This document shows, in pieces, positions 63,857 through 64,000 of a DNA stretch of 64,000 nucleotides (positions are counted from its first letter, which is position 1; every line of letters starts with the position of its first letter). Made by a program: the position numbers and the translations under genes. The stretch lies in the NCBI GenBank assembly GCA_008711135.1, contig VUAW01000001.1:248001-312000 (forward strand). The letters are read 5' to 3'. This DNA comes from Rhodobacteraceae bacterium LNNU 3342 (GTDB lineage: Bacteria > Pseudomonadota > Alphaproteobacteria > Rhodobacterales > Rhodobacteraceae). The notes beneath the pieces are model-generated. The model saw only the letters and a program-made list of their open reading frames with translations. It ran no database searches and was not told the DNA's origin.

Positions 63857-64000
63857 TACGGGATCATCTGCAGCGACCACAAAGCAACCTATTGAAAAGT
63901 CGCCATTTTACAAATGAGTCGCAGGCGCTGTGTTTTGGCGGCACCTCTAGCCTGCGGCAATTGGCACAAATTGCATATTCAACCGCGTGGTTGACCGTTT
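63857..64000. other. Upstream region of atp operon to the window edge
   Basis: About 144 bases, AT-richer than average, without a supported gene. It holds two inverted repeats: GCAATT-N6-AATTGC (63957-63974) and TCAACC-N4-GGTTGA (63979-63994). These could be operator sites for a gene beyond the right edge or for the atp promoter. Confidence 0.45.

Overview
The window looks like chromosomal core sequence from a member of the Rhodobacterales (Rhodobacteraceae/Paracoccaceae-type alphaproteobacterium). The evidence is very high GC with strong third-position bias, alphaproteobacterial families (PleD-like GGDEF protein beside DUF3572, an F0 ATP synthase operon with a separate b' subunit, zf-CHCC protein beside polA, DUF1285-MoxR-DUF58 block, def-def-fmt block), and the P. 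denitrificans-style cobC/cobD pair. This placement is inference from gene content; no 16S or other marker RNA is present. I found no rRNA, tRNA, CRISPR array, insertion sequence, integrase or prophage gene.

Layout: 1-3.4 kb, translation start machinery on the minus strand (def, a degenerate def paralogue, fmt running off the left edge), then a PatB/MalY C-S lyase and a small PilZ-like protein. 3.6-6.5 kb, glutathionyl-hydroquinone reductase and cobC-cobD. 6.4-9.9 kb, smc with an inferred TTG start. 10-13.2 kb, an acetyltransferase, an FAD oxidoreductase divergent from the tRNA methyltransferase mnmD (possibly a split MnmC), and a drug/metabolite exporter. 13.2-16.2 kb, a soluble lytic transglycosylase divergent from dapA. 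16.2-20.9 kb, a DUF4153 membrane protein, HAD phosphatase, MarR regulator, DUF3572 protein and a REC-REC-GGDEF diguanylate cyclase.

21-23.1 kb holds a compact four-gene unit: EF-hand periplasmic protein, ECF sigma factor, single-span anti-sigma-like protein and single-span periplasmic metal-sensor-like protein. It resembles a CnrYXH-type signalling module with an added calcium-binding partner and is the best candidate here for an undescribed regulatory system. 23.3-28.7 kb carries DUF983, a Nudix protein, an aldo/keto reductase, an oligopeptide-type binding protein with a strong terminator, and an L,D-transpeptidase. 28.8-36.9 kb is one long plus-strand run: two oligopeptide-type permeases, a fused double ATPase, aldehyde dehydrogenase, SDR, P1-family (DmpA/BapA-like) aminopeptidase and a GabD-type dehydrogenase. 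Together these look like an uptake-and-degradation pathway for a peptide- or amide-like compound.

36.9-41.4 kb (minus) is glcDEF glycolate oxidase followed by a small heat-shock protein. 41.5-49.8 kb contains the MoxR/DUF58/BatA-like membrane complex genes flanked by DUF599, DUF1285 and DUF2798 proteins. 49.8-54.4 kb has polA, a CHCC zinc-finger protein, an ABC ATPase without a neighbouring permease, and a HIT protein. 54.4-56.9 kb is a divergent pair of a GT14-type glycosyltransferase and a sulfotransferase, suggesting a sulfated surface glycan. 57-61.2 kb has a PfkB kinase, nth, an Ada-like methyltransferase lacking the N-terminal Ada domain, an OmpA-type lipoprotein and an FCD-type GntR regulator. 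61.3-63.8 kb is the F0 operon atpI-B-E-X-F with a good sigma70-type promoter.

All intergenic gaps are under about 210 bases. Gene starts were re-chosen where the longest open frame ran upstream of a convincing ribosome binding site.
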